From Bacillota bacterium (lineage in GTDB: Bacteria; Bacillota; Sulfobacillia; Sulfobacillales; Sulfobacillaceae), in NCBI GenBank assembly GCA_021799435.1, contig JAJZAN010000022.1, forward strand, positions 1-39,674: a stretch of DNA of 39,674 nucleotides, in the 5' to 3' direction. This document shows positions 8,372 through 16,230 of this stretch, one piece after another. Position 1 is the stretch's first letter; the number at the start of each line of letters is the position of its first letter. Made by a program: the position numbers and the translations under genes. A model generated the notes under the pieces. That model worked only from the letters and a program-made list of their open reading frames with translations. It was not told the DNA's origin and searched no databases.

Positions 8372-9619
8372 TTAACTGCTGCTGCCGCTGTTGCCTTGCT
8401 CTCCATGACCGAGGACCAACTCAATCTTCTTGGCAATCTCCTGGCTTTCCTGAATCACACTCTTCAACTTGTTGAGATTGGCCTCCAGCTCTTGGCTGAG
8501 CTGATACTGAGCCTGCGTCAACACCTGCGCGACGGTCTGCTGGGAAGAAGAGTTCGTGCTTGGGCTCGAAGAACCCTGTTGGCTGGTCGATCCCTGCTGG
8601 CTGGACGAACCCACGCTCGTTGGACTGGACGACGAAGAAGACCCCTTCTGCTTGGACACCAGAGACTTCAGTCGTCCCACCGCCTGATTTTTTTGACCGC
8701 TGCCGCTCGATGACGAGCTTCCCCCGTTACGGTTTTTCGACGACGAACCCGATGAGGACCCAGAGGATCCGCTCTTCTGGGTCTGTGAGTGGGACGAGTT
8801 GTTGGAGGAACTTGACCCACCACGACCTTGCTGCTGCGTTTGATTCGAGCCGCTGGATCCCTGCTGTGACCCGGACGATGGTTGCTGTCCCAAGGCCTGT
8901 TGAATCATTTGCTGGACAGACTCCATGGTCACCATGTTCGACGCCGCCGCGTTTTGCTGCCCGGACAACGATTGCGCAGAGTTGGAGCCGCCGCCGCCCT
9001 GCGATCCCGATGACTGCTGTTGGCGGCTCGATGACGCCGAACCTGAATTTCCCTGTTGTTGCCTCATCGCTTGTTGAATCATCTGTTGAATTGTTTGGAG
9101 CGATACCTGGCTTGCAGAACCTTGTTGGGTTCCGGAGGACTGCCCGCCCGTCTCAGATTGCCCAGAGCTCGATCCACCGCTGGCCTGTGGCCCCGATGGT
9201 TGCTGCTGGCCGCTGGATGCTCGCAAGCCGGCACTGCCCTGCTGCTGCCTGCCACCGCCTTGTTGGCGCAAGGCTTGGCGGATCATCTGCTGCACCTCTT
9301 GGGCGCTCACCCCTTGACTCTGCCCCTCGGACGATCCAGCACCCTCATTCTGCTGGTTTTGAGTGCCGGAATTCAAAGCCTCTTGAATCATGCGCTCGAC
9401 CTCCTCGGAGCTCACGGTTTGTTGGGCCAGTTCCGGGGCCACGGCCATGGCGGATTCCTGCTGCAATAAGGCGTTTTGCTGTTGGATGAGCTGTCGCAGT
9501 TGGGGCGCGTGTTCGGAATTCTGATCAGACTGAGACGACTGACCCTCCCGTCCCCGTCCGGACTTTTCGGATCGGTTTTTGGGGGCCAGCCGCCCGTGTC
9601 GGTGTTTTCGGTCCGCCAA
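8372..9619 (-). CDS. Gln/Ser/Gly-rich repeat protein, unknown function
   Basis: Predicted 415-aa low-complexity protein that I do not recognise. A basic N-terminus (residues 1-25) is followed by Ser, Gln and Gly-rich linkers. Embedded in these are four copies of a short helical repeat with consensus VSxxxVQQMIQQALxQQ, near residues 70-82, 104-120, 172-188 and 230-246. The C-terminus (360-405) is a charged, probably coiled-coil helix. No signal peptide is seen. The start is TTG at 9619 with GAGG 8 nt upstream. A forespore-type promoter candidate lies at 9654-9684. A structural, coat or core, role in the spore is a guess from composition and context. Confidence 0.75.
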   Translation of the reverse strand: MADRKHRHGRLAPKNRSEKSGRGREGQSSQSDQNSEHAPQLRQLIQQQNALLQQESAMAVAPELAQQTVSSEEVERMIQEALNSGTQNQQNEGAGSSEGQSQGVSAQEVQQMIRQALRQQGGGRQQQGSAGLRASSGQQQPSGPQASGGSSSGQSETGGQSSGTQQGSASQVSLQTIQQMIQQAMRQQQGNSGSASSSRQQQSSGSQGGGGSNSAQSLSGQQNAAASNMVTMESVQQMIQQALGQQPSSGSQQGSSGSNQTQQQGRGGSSSSNNSSHSQTQKSGSSGSSSGSSSKNRNGGSSSSSGSGQKNQAVGRLKSLVSKQKGSSSSSSPTSVGSSSQQGSTSQQGSSSPSTNSSSQQTVAQVLTQAQYQLSQELEANLNKLKSVIQESQEIAKKIELVLGHGEQGNSGSSS

Positions 9620-9653
9620 TCATATCGCCTCTTCCGTTGGTGACGTTTGGCAA

Positions 9654-9684
9654 TAGTATGGCCGCCCCGAAAACGCTTTATGAG
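9654..9684 (-). promoter_or_regulatory. candidate forespore (sigma-G/F-type) promoter for the Gln/Ser-rich protein
   Basis: On the minus strand a CATACTA -10 box (9654-9660) is preceded by an 18-bp spacer and CTCATA (9679-9684), compared with a remembered forespore consensus of GHATR and CATxxTA. The -10 is identical to that of the second SASP gene at 18948-18954; the -35 is one base off. The -35 overlaps the ylbL stop codon. Confidence 0.4.
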
Positions 9685-10691
9685 CCTTGGGACTCCAGAT
9701 CTTTCAAGGCTTGATGAATGTTGGCGACCGGCAGGATGGTCATGTGGTAGCCCAGTTTCTTGGCCATACTTTCGGCGGCCGCATAGTTTCCCTTGGGAAC
9801 GAGGAACAGCCGGGCACCCGCCCGATATACGGTCACCACTTTCTGCTGGACGCCCCCGATGACTTGAACCTGACCGCTGGGCGTAATTTCGCCGGTACCC
9901 GCCACGATGTGTCCTTTGGCGAGGTTTTTGCCCGTGACCTGCTCGTAGATCTCGAGCGCAAACATCATGCCAGCGCTCGGCCCTCCGATTCCTTGAGCTT
10001 TTATCGCGACTCGTCGGGGAATGACCGGACGCTGCAACGGCGCTACCAAAACTCCCACGGCAGGCTCGGGATCCCCTTTGATATGGGTGGTCTTTATGGG
10101 AATCACCAGTTGCTGGCCACTGCGCGTCACGGTGATGTTGACGATTTCACCCACTTTGAAGTGACTCATCACATGACGCACATCGGCATAGTTGGTCACG
10201 GGATAGGGTCCGATGTGGGTGATGAGATCACCGGGTTTCAGTTTGCCGGCAGCGGCCCCCGTCTTGGCCACACCGACCACCAACGCACCCGGTACCGTAA
10301 TCACCTTAGCCGGCAGGCCCGCCAAGCTCTCACCCGCCACCTCAGCCGCCCATTGGCTTTGCTGCATTAAGCTGTTGTTGTACTGCACATACTGGTTCAT
10401 GCTCAAACCGCCCAGCACCAGCTGTTGGGGCTGAAAAGCGACCGTGGGGTTGAAACGTCCCAGCAAATACTGCAGTTCATTGGCGGTGCCGACGTCAATG
10501 GCGACCATCAAAAGTTTTCCGGGCCCGGGCTTGTGTCCGCCTTTGACCGCGATCATTTGCTTCAAATTGCCGGTGATGCCCGGGCTGATGGCAATCTGGC
10601 CGCTGGGAACGTACCACAGCACCGCCACGGCGATGGCCAACAGCGCCACCACCCAAAGCACTCCGGTCCACAAAGGCCTTTGTCGCTTCAT
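9678..10691 (-). CDS. ylbL: PDZ and Lon-type (S16) serine protease, YlbL family
   Basis: Predicted 337-aa membrane-anchored protease. One N-terminal transmembrane helix (about residues 8-27) is followed by a PDZ domain (about 125-195, with KPGDLITHIG) and a Lon-like S16 domain. The Ser-Lys dyad is Ser239 in GGPSAGMMFAL and Lys284 in GGVQQKVV. There is no ATPase domain, as usual for YlbL. In B. subtilis YlbL is reported to degrade the SOS division inhibitor YneA. The start overlaps the ylbK stop as TAATG. Confidence 0.93.
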   Translation of the reverse strand: MKRQRPLWTGVLWVVALLAIAVAVLWYVPSGQIAISPGITGNLKQMIAVKGGHKPGPGKLLMVAIDVGTANELQYLLGRFNPTVAFQPQQLVLGGLSMNQYVQYNNSLMQQSQWAAEVAGESLAGLPAKVITVPGALVVGVAKTGAAAGKLKPGDLITHIGPYPVTNYADVRHVMSHFKVGEIVNITVTRSGQQLVIPIKTTHIKGDPEPAVGVLVAPLQRPVIPRRVAIKAQGIGGPSAGMMFALEIYEQVTGKNLAKGHIVAGTGEITPSGQVQVIGGVQQKVVTVYRAGARLFLVPKGNYAAAESMAKKLGYHMTILPVANIHQALKDLESQGS

Positions 10692-11467
10692 TACGCCGAT
10701 CCCTCCAATCGTCCCAAAATCTCAGAGATTTTCTCGTCGCAGGCTGCTTCTCCCGCCCGCACAAATTCGTCCACGCGCGTAAACTGGGCCTCGCGGGCAT
10801 TGGGCACGTGCGGCTCGATGAGGACATCTGCCTGAACCGGCTTATAACGGCGCAATTCACGCGCTGCGATGTCAAACGCTTGAAACAAAATATCAAACAC
10901 CGACTTCACCACGGGCGAGATGTCAATGCCCGCGTCTACCGCCACCACCGGGGCTTCGGCCATTTCTCGCGCCAAGTCCACCGGCACCCGGTTCAACACG
11001 CCGCCATCGACCAGCACATCATCCCCTCGCACCACGGGGCTGAAAATCCCCGGGATGGACGTCGTGGCTCGCACAGCTTCGGCAACGCTGCCGCTGTCGA
11101 GCACCACCTCTTCCCCCCGCTGAATATCCACAGCCACGAGCTTCAAAGGCGGGGACAATTCCTCGAAGGTACGATTCTTGGTGAGCTGCTCCATCAGTTC
11201 CAAGAGCTTCAGTCCACGCACCATGCCCATTTTAGACAAGGAAAAATCGATCCACTGGCTGCGCCTGAGACTTCCAGCCAAATCCCGCAGCATATCAGCC
11301 GTGTAGCCACAGCAATACAACGCGCCGACCAAACCGCCCATACTCGACCCAGCGATGCCCAGAACCGGAATGTGATGGCGTTCTAACGATTTCAGGACAC
11401 CGATGTGAGAAAATCCGCGCGCGCCCCCCGAGGACAGCGCCAGCGTCACGCCCCGCACCAATTGCAT
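10691..11467 (-). CDS. ylbK: patatin-like phospholipase, YlbK/RssA family
   Basis: Predicted 258-aa serine acyl hydrolase. The oxyanion loop SSGGARG (about residues 12-18), the nucleophile elbow GSSMGG (Ser about 42) and the DGG motif in LVDGGVLNRVP (Asp about 152) give a complete Ser-Asp dyad. Substrate is unknown, probably a lipid acyl ester. GGAGGAG sits directly against the ATG at 11467, which is too close; GTG at 11458 is 9 nt from it and may be the real start. Confidence 0.9.
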   Translation of the reverse strand: MQLVRGVTLALSSGGARGFSHIGVLKSLERHHIPVLGIAGSSMGGLVGALYCCGYTADMLRDLAGSLRRSQWIDFSLSKMGMVRGLKLLELMEQLTKNRTFEELSPPLKLVAVDIQRGEEVVLDSGSVAEAVRATTSIPGIFSPVVRGDDVLVDGGVLNRVPVDLAREMAEAPVVAVDAGIDISPVVKSVFDILFQAFDIAARELRRYKPVQADVLIEPHVPNAREAQFTRVDEFVRAGEAACDEKISEILGRLEGSA

Positions 11468-11521
11468 CTCCTCCCGCCGTCACATCTCATCCTTATGTTT
11501 GAATCAGCCGGACATGCGCCG

Positions 11522-11550
11522 CCATATTGTCCCCCTTCCCCGCATAGAGT
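11522..11550 (+). promoter_or_regulatory. candidate sigma-E promoter for the ylbJ-like gene
   Basis: CCATATT (11522-11528), a 14-bp spacer and CATAGAGT (11543-11550) resemble the mother-cell sigma-E consensus (KMATATT, N14, CATACANT). B. subtilis ylbJ belongs to the sigma-E regulon. A caveat is the very short predicted leader: the ribosome-binding site (11551-11560) would overlap the start site. Confidence 0.4.
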
Positions 11551-11565
11551 GGAGAGGAGGCTTCC

Positions 11566-12345
11566 ATGAACGGATCCAAGATTCGGGGAATAGCGGCCCT
11601 GGCCCTCATCATCGTGGTTGTCGGAGGAACCCTGGCAAACCCCGCGCTCACCCGCCATACGGCCGAAGATGCGGTTGCCTTGTGGTGGAACCATCTGGTG
11701 CCGATTATGCTTCCCGGATACGTTCTCGCCCAATCATGGCTCTATCTCCTGCCCCGCTGGCAAACGCCGGCCCTTGTGGGTACCGCCCTCCTAACCTTTC
11801 CGCCTGTCGCCTTGATGGTGATTCTGACCCACTGTAACGGTGAGTCTGAACCTGATTGGGACCCTGTACCCCTTTTGTTATACACCAATTTGTACAATCC
11901 ATTTCTGTTCCCGAAACCCTCTGAGGGCTTAGGACTAGATGCCGCACTTTTGGCGGCGGCACTCATCATGCGTCCAGTTCTGGCCCACCCCCCTGGCAGG
12001 GCGCGTCCGCTCGCCTTGTCACCCCGCCAATGGGTTTTGGACGGCATGAACTGGACTACCATCATGGGTGCCGTGATCGTTCTCGCCTTCTTGGGACATC
12101 AATGGATCCCAAACCTCGGCGTGGGGTGGCTTATCGACCCGCTGGGCCTTCACTGGGTAGGGCGGAATGCATGGACGCCGGCACGCTTGTTCTGGACGGC
12201 CTTTGGAGGGCTGGGCTACTGGCTTCCGCTCCTCATGCATATCGGAAGACAGCCCAGCAGGGCTGCTCGGCTGGCGGGAATCCGCGTCGTGCAAGCCCTG
12301 CTGGCGGGCGCGTTGTATTGGGGCGGAATGTCCGTTATTCGTTAA
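11566..12345 (+). CDS. ylbJ: YlbJ-like sporulation integral membrane protein (short form)
   Basis: Predicted 259-aa membrane protein with about six hydrophobic segments. The N-terminal part resembles YlbJ: a first helix, then ALWWNHLVPIMLPGYVLAQ, which fits the LWWxxxxPxxxP pattern of YlbJ and nucleoside-recognition gate proteins. B. subtilis YlbJ is needed for heat-resistant spores and is about 400 aa, so this is a short or diverged form. It sits where ylbJ is expected, between coaD and ylbK, but is inverted relative to its neighbours. The start has GGAGAGGAGG 5 nt upstream. Its end overlaps the coiled-coil gene tail-to-tail by 11 bp. Confidence 0.6.
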   Translation: MNGSKIRGIAALALIIVVVGGTLANPALTRHTAEDAVALWWNHLVPIMLPGYVLAQSWLYLLPRWQTPALVGTALLTFPPVALMVILTHCNGESEPDWDPVPLLLYTNLYNPFLFPKPSEGLGLDAALLAAALIMRPVLAHPPGRARPLALSPRQWVLDGMNWTTIMGAVIVLAFLGHQWIPNLGVGWLIDPLGLHWVGRNAWTPARLFWTAFGGLGYWLPLLMHIGRQPSRAARLAGIRVVQALLAGALYWGGMSVIR

Positions 12346-12826
12346 CAGCCGAACGAGGCTTAAGCGTTTGGCGATTCTGGCGGACGGTGTCTCCCATGCG
12401 GTTGATTTGGGACTCCACCCTCTCCAGCACTTCATCGGCATAAGCCAGCGCACCGGCATGGATTTCTTGGGCCCGCCGTTCGGCTTCGCGCAAAACTTCT
12501 TGAGCGCGACCTTGGGCCTCCCGAAGGACCTCAGAGTCTTCCGCTAAAGCTTGGGCACGCGTATGGGCCTCCGCCACAATGTGGTCGGCATTTTGGCCCG
12601 CCTCTCCGATAATGCGATCCCGTTCATGGATAATCCACTCCGCCTGACGCACCTGTTCCGGCAGAACGTGGCGGATTTGCTGAACCAAGGTGCGCAAGGC
12701 CTCATCGTCCACCAGTACTTGCCGGCCCCAGGGGAGACGACGGCCCGAATCCGCCAGCCGCTCCAACTTGTCCAACAAATGCGCCACTTCCGATATCACG
12801 GTCTCCTGGTCCACTATATCCCTCAC
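12335..12826 (-). CDS. DivIVA-like coiled-coil protein
   Basis: Predicted 163-aa soluble protein, rich in Ala, Glu, Arg and Gln after residue 60, with long heptad-like helix (AEAHTRAQALAEDSEVLREA and onward). The N-terminal 60 residues contain LLDKLERLADSGRRLPWG, a segment I associate with coiled-coil proteins next to coaD in Clostridia, often labelled ATPase or DivIVA-like. The function is unknown; a scaffold at the membrane or septum is possible. It starts with an ATGA overlap with coaD, so it is co-translated. Confidence 0.78.
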   Translation of the reverse strand: MRDIVDQETVISEVAHLLDKLERLADSGRRLPWGRQVLVDDEALRTLVQQIRHVLPEQVRQAEWIIHERDRIIGEAGQNADHIVAEAHTRAQALAEDSEVLREAQGRAQEVLREAERRAQEIHAGALAYADEVLERVESQINRMGDTVRQNRQTLKPRSAVNE

Positions 12827-13305
12827 TTCCCCCGATACTGCAGAGCCAATGCATCAGCCACAGGGGCCGGCACCAGCTGCGAAATGTCGGCGTGGTATCC
12901 CGCCAGTTCTTTGATCAGCGTGGAGCTGAGATAGGCGTGATTTTCGCCGGTCAACATAAAGACTGTTTCAATGTCGGGCGCCATCTTCTTGTTCATCAAC
13001 GCAAACTGAAATTCGTAATCGAAATCTAAAACCGCTCTGAGGCCCCGAATAATCACTCGCGCTCCCGCCTGGCGGGCATAGTCCACCAAAAGCCCCGATC
13101 CCAGCTCCACCTTGACCTCGGGGAGATCCGCGGTCGCCTCCTGCACCAGCCGGACCCGCTCTTCGGCACTGAACAGCGGCTTCTTGCCGGCATTGGCAAA
13201 GACCGCCACAATCACTTCATCAAACACGCGGCTGGCCCGGGTGACCACGTCGAGGTGGCCATTGTGCATGGGATCGAATGAGCCGGGATAAATAGCGCGG
13301 GTCAC
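12823..13305 (-). CDS. coaD: phosphopantetheine adenylyltransferase
   Basis: Predicted 160-aa enzyme of CoA synthesis, joining ATP and 4'-phosphopantetheine to give dephospho-CoA. The N-terminal nucleotidyltransferase motif YPGSFDPMHNGHLD (about residues 6-19) and the C-terminal YLSSTLIKELA motif are intact, and the length is normal. It overlaps rsmD by 4 bp (ATGA), the usual rsmD-coaD pairing. Confidence 0.97.
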   Translation of the reverse strand: MTRAIYPGSFDPMHNGHLDVVTRASRVFDEVIVAVFANAGKKPLFSAEERVRLVQEATADLPEVKVELGSGLLVDYARQAGARVIIRGLRAVLDFDYEFQFALMNKKMAPDIETVFMLTGENHAYLSSTLIKELAGYHADISQLVPAPVADALALQYRGK

Positions 13306-13865
13306 GAAGGTTCCTCCTCTTCCAGCGGTAATCCATAGGCCGTGACGCGCGTGTCCCCATACCGGCGTGTCCAGCGTTGCTCGAGGCCGTCAATCACCAC
13401 GATTGAATCTGACTGCCGGCTCTCCACCACCACCAGACCTCCGTTATCCACCAGGCGGGGCAACTGAGCCCGCACCGCTGCGGAAACACCGTGTCGCCAT
13501 GGAGGATCGCAAAAAATCACGTCGAAACGCTGGCCGGACTCCACCAACTGCGGCAGCACCGCTTCAGCTGTTTGCCCCCAAATCTCGGCGCGTTCTTTCA
13601 CGCCCACCAGCTCCACGTTGCGCTTGAGTGTCCGAAGAGCTCCGGCGTGCGGCTCAACAAAGAGGGCTTTCTGGGCTCCCCGGGACAGCGCCTCCAGTCC
13701 CATGGCGCCCGTTCCCGCATAGGCGTCCAAAAATCGGGCGCCCGCAATCCTTCCCTGCCAAATGTTGAAAAGCGCCTCCCGCACCCGATCGCCGGTCGGC
13801 CGGGTGTCGGTTCCGGAAAGCGAGCTCAACCGACGACCTGAGGCCTCTCCGCCAATGATGCGCAT
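13302..13865 (-). CDS. rsmD: 16S rRNA (guanine(966)-N(2))-methyltransferase
   Basis: Predicted 187-aa SAM-dependent methyltransferase. MRIIGGEASGRRL at the N-terminus and RPTGDRVREALFNI are RsmD hallmarks. The SAM-binding motif is FLDAYAGTGAMGLEAL (about residues 45-60), and the N6/N2 methyltransferase catalytic motif is CDPPW (about 120). It is first in an rsmD-coaD-coiled-coil operon, with a promoter candidate at 13885-13914. Confidence 0.95.
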   Translation of the reverse strand: MRIIGGEASGRRLSSLSGTDTRPTGDRVREALFNIWQGRIAGARFLDAYAGTGAMGLEALSRGAQKALFVEPHAGALRTLKRNVELVGVKERAEIWGQTAEAVLPQLVESGQRFDVIFCDPPWRHGVSAAVRAQLPRLVDNGGLVVVESRQSDSIVVIDGLEQRWTRRYGDTRVTAYGLPLEEEEPS

Positions 13866-13884
13866 TCTGTCACCGTCCGCCCTT

Positions 13885-13914
13885 ATTATCGCCAGTTGAA
13901 GGGATTTCGTCCAA
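13885..13914 (-). promoter_or_regulatory. candidate sigma-A promoter for rsmD-coaD
   Basis: On the minus strand TTGGAC (13909-13914), an 18-bp spacer and GATAAT (13885-13890), with the rsmD start 20 bp further on. The -10 is good but the -35 matches only at TTG. Confidence 0.4.
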
Positions 13915-13916
13915 TT

Positions 13917-14657
13917 TTACGTACGATGGCGCCAGAGCTCGGGAATACTGCCCACGTGGTAACCGTCCACGCGCAACAAATGCAGGATCGTGGGCAGCGC
14001 CTCTACCATTGGCTTGCTTAGAGGCCCATCGTGCAAGAGAATGATGGCGCCCGGCCGCACATGTGACAGCACCTGGTGCACGATTTGGGAGGGATGCTGC
14101 TCATCTTGGCGCACCCCCTCCCCGGCGCTGGGCACGACCAGCGTCAGCCCAGCGGCGCGGGCGGACTTCAGCGCGTCGGCACTCCACGCCCCATAGGGAG
14201 GCAGCAGCCAATGGGGCCGCCGTCCCACCACCCGCTCGATGCTCCGCACCGCCTGCTGCAAATCCCGCAAATCTTGACTGTAGCTGTGAATCGCGAGATT
14301 GATGTGGCCTTCGGTGTGAGTCTCGATGTCGTTGCCGAGCGCTGCGGCCTGTTTGACCCAATCCGGGTGGCGCTGCAGGTTCAACCCCACCACAAAAAAA
14401 CTGGCGTGCGCCCGATACCGAGCCAGATCCCGCAAAATGGCCGTTGTGGCCGGGGTGCTGGGCCCGTCCGCGAAAGCCAGCGCCACCCAGCGCTCGGATA
14501 CCGGAATGGATGACACGATGTCGCCCGGCGGTGCGGGACCGTGACCGAAAGCTCCGATCCGGCCCACCATCCAAGGGATATAGGCCAGTATCACCAAGAA
14601 GGCCAGCCCCAGCGCCCAATGCCGCATCCAGCGACCCAGGGGCACGACCACCCACAT
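13917..14657 (-). CDS. polysaccharide deacetylase-like protein with degenerate active site
   Basis: Predicted 246-aa membrane-anchored NodB-fold protein: one N-terminal helix (about residues 12-32), then the deacetylase domain. The zinc motif HTEGH (114-118) and LLHDG (207-211) are present. The first motif, normally TFDDGP, reads AFADGP (62-66), so the Asp that acts as general base is Ala63. The RxPYG motif reads LLPPYG (151-156), losing the Arg. It may be inactive or have another role. Related proteins (YlxY, PdaB, SpoVIF-type neighbours) occur in spore-formers. The start overlaps the yqhV stop as TGATG. Confidence 0.85.
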   Translation of the reverse strand: MWVVVPLGRWMRHWALGLAFLVILAYIPWMVGRIGAFGHGPAPPGDIVSSIPVSERWVALAFADGPSTPATTAILRDLARYRAHASFFVVGLNLQRHPDWVKQAAALGNDIETHTEGHINLAIHSYSQDLRDLQQAVRSIERVVGRRPHWLLPPYGAWSADALKSARAAGLTLVVPSAGEGVRQDEQHPSQIVHQVLSHVRPGAIILLHDGPLSKPMVEALPTILHLLRVDGYHVGSIPELWRHRT

Positions 14658-14926
14658 CAGCGGGTTGTGCCCCAAAGAATGCACGCTACGCCGACTCCGA
14701 TCCACACCATCTTCGCGACCGGAACACGACTGGCGGCTAAGCCGGCAATGCCCAGCAGCATCGTTGTGGTGAGCACGACAGGTCCGACCAATCCCAAAAA
14801 TCCGTTGATGCGAATCGCTGTATCCAGCCTGAAAAAGCGCCACATCAGGAACGCGCCAGTGAACTCAATGGCAGCCGACAAAAATCGAATCCCAATCATG
14901 CCCTTCAGGAAAATCTCGTCCGACAC
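14657..14926 (-). CDS. yqhV: YqhV family protein (DUF2619)
   Basis: Predicted 89-aa membrane protein with three hydrophobic segments. IRFLSAAIEFTGAFLMWRFF followed by a second INGFLGLVGPVVL segment is the YqhV/DUF2619 pattern. In Bacillus yqhV lies near the spoIIIA operon and its function is unknown. I prefer GTG at 14926 (AAGAAGG upstream) over ATG at 14899, where the only purine-rich stretch touches the start codon. Confidence 0.75.
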   Translation of the reverse strand: MSDEIFLKGMIGIRFLSAAIEFTGAFLMWRFFRLDTAIRINGFLGLVGPVVLTTTMLLGIAGLAASRVPVAKMVWIGVGVACILWGTTR

Positions 14927-14958
14927 CGGATCAGGCCTTCTTTCGTGAGCTTTATCCG

Positions 14959-15429
14959 TTATTTCAACCAACGGGTGACAAATGTAATGCATTCCAGCAT
15001 CAAATACGTGACTCCAGCGGCCATCAGGGGACCGACAGGGATACCCCCCCAAACCACAATCCCGATAATCGAACCGACAATCAGGGCGATCATGAGGTGG
15101 CTGTGGTCGTTGAGCATGTGCAAACCGCGCCCGTTCAAATGGGTGGCCACCGCTCCCCCCACCAGGGCCAATATGCCGGGCAACGTAACGAAGCTCTTGC
15201 CCACTTCCCGCAGGTTCACCTTACCTAGAGCAAACGGCACCAGCATGGCCAGGGTCAAAAAAAGCAACCCCACCTCGACGCCCCGCCGCTCTAGAATTGG
15301 GAGCACAAAGGTTAGTCGGGTAAATCGCAACATAAGGAGAATGGTCGCCGCGGCCGCCACAAGGTTAGACCGGGCAACCAGCCCTAGCAGCAATAAAATG
15401 ATGAGCCCGACATTTTCGGTGGTAAACAT
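14959..15429 (-). CDS. DUF441 (UPF0756) membrane protein, YtwI family
   Basis: Predicted 156-aa membrane protein with about four or five helices. The pattern of ARSNLVAAAATILLMLRFTR, followed by a segment with GVEVGLLFLTLAMLVPFALG, matches the DUF441 family (YtwI in Bacillus). Function unknown. The start at 15429 has GGGGAGG 4 nt upstream; the longer reading frame runs into the comB terminator and is rejected. It probably starts its own transcript, since a terminator lies upstream. Confidence 0.85.
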   Translation of the reverse strand: MFTTENVGLIILLLLGLVARSNLVAAAATILLMLRFTRLTFVLPILERRGVEVGLLFLTLAMLVPFALGKVNLREVGKSFVTLPGILALVGGAVATHLNGRGLHMLNDHSHLMIALIVGSIIGIVVWGGIPVGPLMAAGVTYLMLECITFVTRWLK

Positions 15430-15476
15430 GGCGCCTCCCCGTCTTGTCCCGACGGGAATAGATATGAGAGGCAAGC

Positions 15477-15504
15477 TATAAAAAGACCGGCCCCGAAGGG
15501 CCGG
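15477..15504 (-). terminator. Rho-independent terminator after comB
   Basis: Perfect 7-bp GC stem CCGGCCC / GGGCCGG with a 4-nt loop (TTCG on the minus strand), followed on the minus strand by TCTTTTTATAG. It lies about 15 bp after the comB stop. Confidence 0.9.
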
Positions 15505-15519
15505 CAGCAATCGCGAAGG

Positions 15520-16230
15520 CTAGTCTACAGCACGAATCCAGCCGTCTTGGGATAGAACGGGCACGACCCTGCTCATGTTCAACTGGGCGGCATAGTCAAG
15601 GTCCCGGTCTAGCCCCATCTCGGCTAGGTCTCGCCCGTGGCGGCTTTCCCGAACGGCTCTGCCAATGTCGCCCTGGTTCTGCAAAAACAGGGCGGCCGCC
15701 ATTTCTGCCCGGTCGGTGCGGCCCTCTCGAGGCCATCGGGCGGCAATCGCTCCCGCCGCCAGCACATCTTCCAGAGCCACTTGGCCTCGCGTGCCGGACG
15801 CCACCACCAGCACGGGCCGCTCCAGCGACCAGAGATAGCGGAAGGCAGCCTCAGCATTAGTCAGGGCAGCCAAAATCAAGCGCGGCACCGTGCGGGCCCG
15901 ATCAATGGCGGCAGTCCCGTTGGTGGTGGTATAGACCACGCGCCGCTGGTAAACCCGTTCCTTTGGCCAATCATAGGGGGAGTTGCCCCCATCAAACCCT
16001 TCTGGGGGTCGGTTATTGCGCTCACCGCCCAATAACAGCTGCGGGTCCTTTTGCTGGAGAGCATAGGCCTCATCCAAGCTGGCCACGGGGCGGATGGCCA
16101 GCACGCCCCGCTCCATGAGGGCAATCATGGTGGTGGTCGCCCGGAGCGTATCGATGACCGCGGCTGCCCCATAGTCGTTGCCAACTTCGACGTCTTCAAA
16201 GCGAAATGCTACATCAATCGTTCTTACCAC
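15520..16230 (-). CDS. comB: 2-phosphosulfolactate phosphatase
   Basis: Predicted 236-aa ComB-family phosphatase that hydrolyses 2-phosphosulfolactate to sulfolactate. Motifs seen are VIDTLRATTTM (about residues 25-35), LLLGGERNNRPPEGFDGGNS, the TTTNGTAAI loop and ASGTRGQVALEDVLAAG. It follows comA with a 17-bp overlap, so both are made together. In methanogens this leads to coenzyme M; in Bacillus the same steps yield sulfolactate that accumulates in spores. No comC or comDE is seen here. Confidence 0.93.
   Translation of the reverse strand: MVRTIDVAFRFEDVEVGNDYGAAAVIDTLRATTTMIALMERGVLAIRPVASLDEAYALQQKDPQLLLGGERNNRPPEGFDGGNSPYDWPKERVYQRRVVYTTTNGTAAIDRARTVPRLILAALTNAEAAFRYLWSLERPVLVVASGTRGQVALEDVLAAGAIAARWPREGRTDRAEMAAALFLQNQGDIGRAVRESRHGRDLAEMGLDRDLDYAAQLNMSRVVPVLSQDGWIRAVD

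Noticed and set aside
8260-8406. N-terminal extension of the isoaspartyl dipeptidase (ATG 8406)
   Set aside because: The extra residues do not fit the family; they read through the 3' end of the repeat-protein gene.
8560-9489. Long plus-strand open frame opposite the repeat protein
   Set aside because: It is a mirror of low-complexity coding sequence, has no ribosome-binding site and looks like no protein family.
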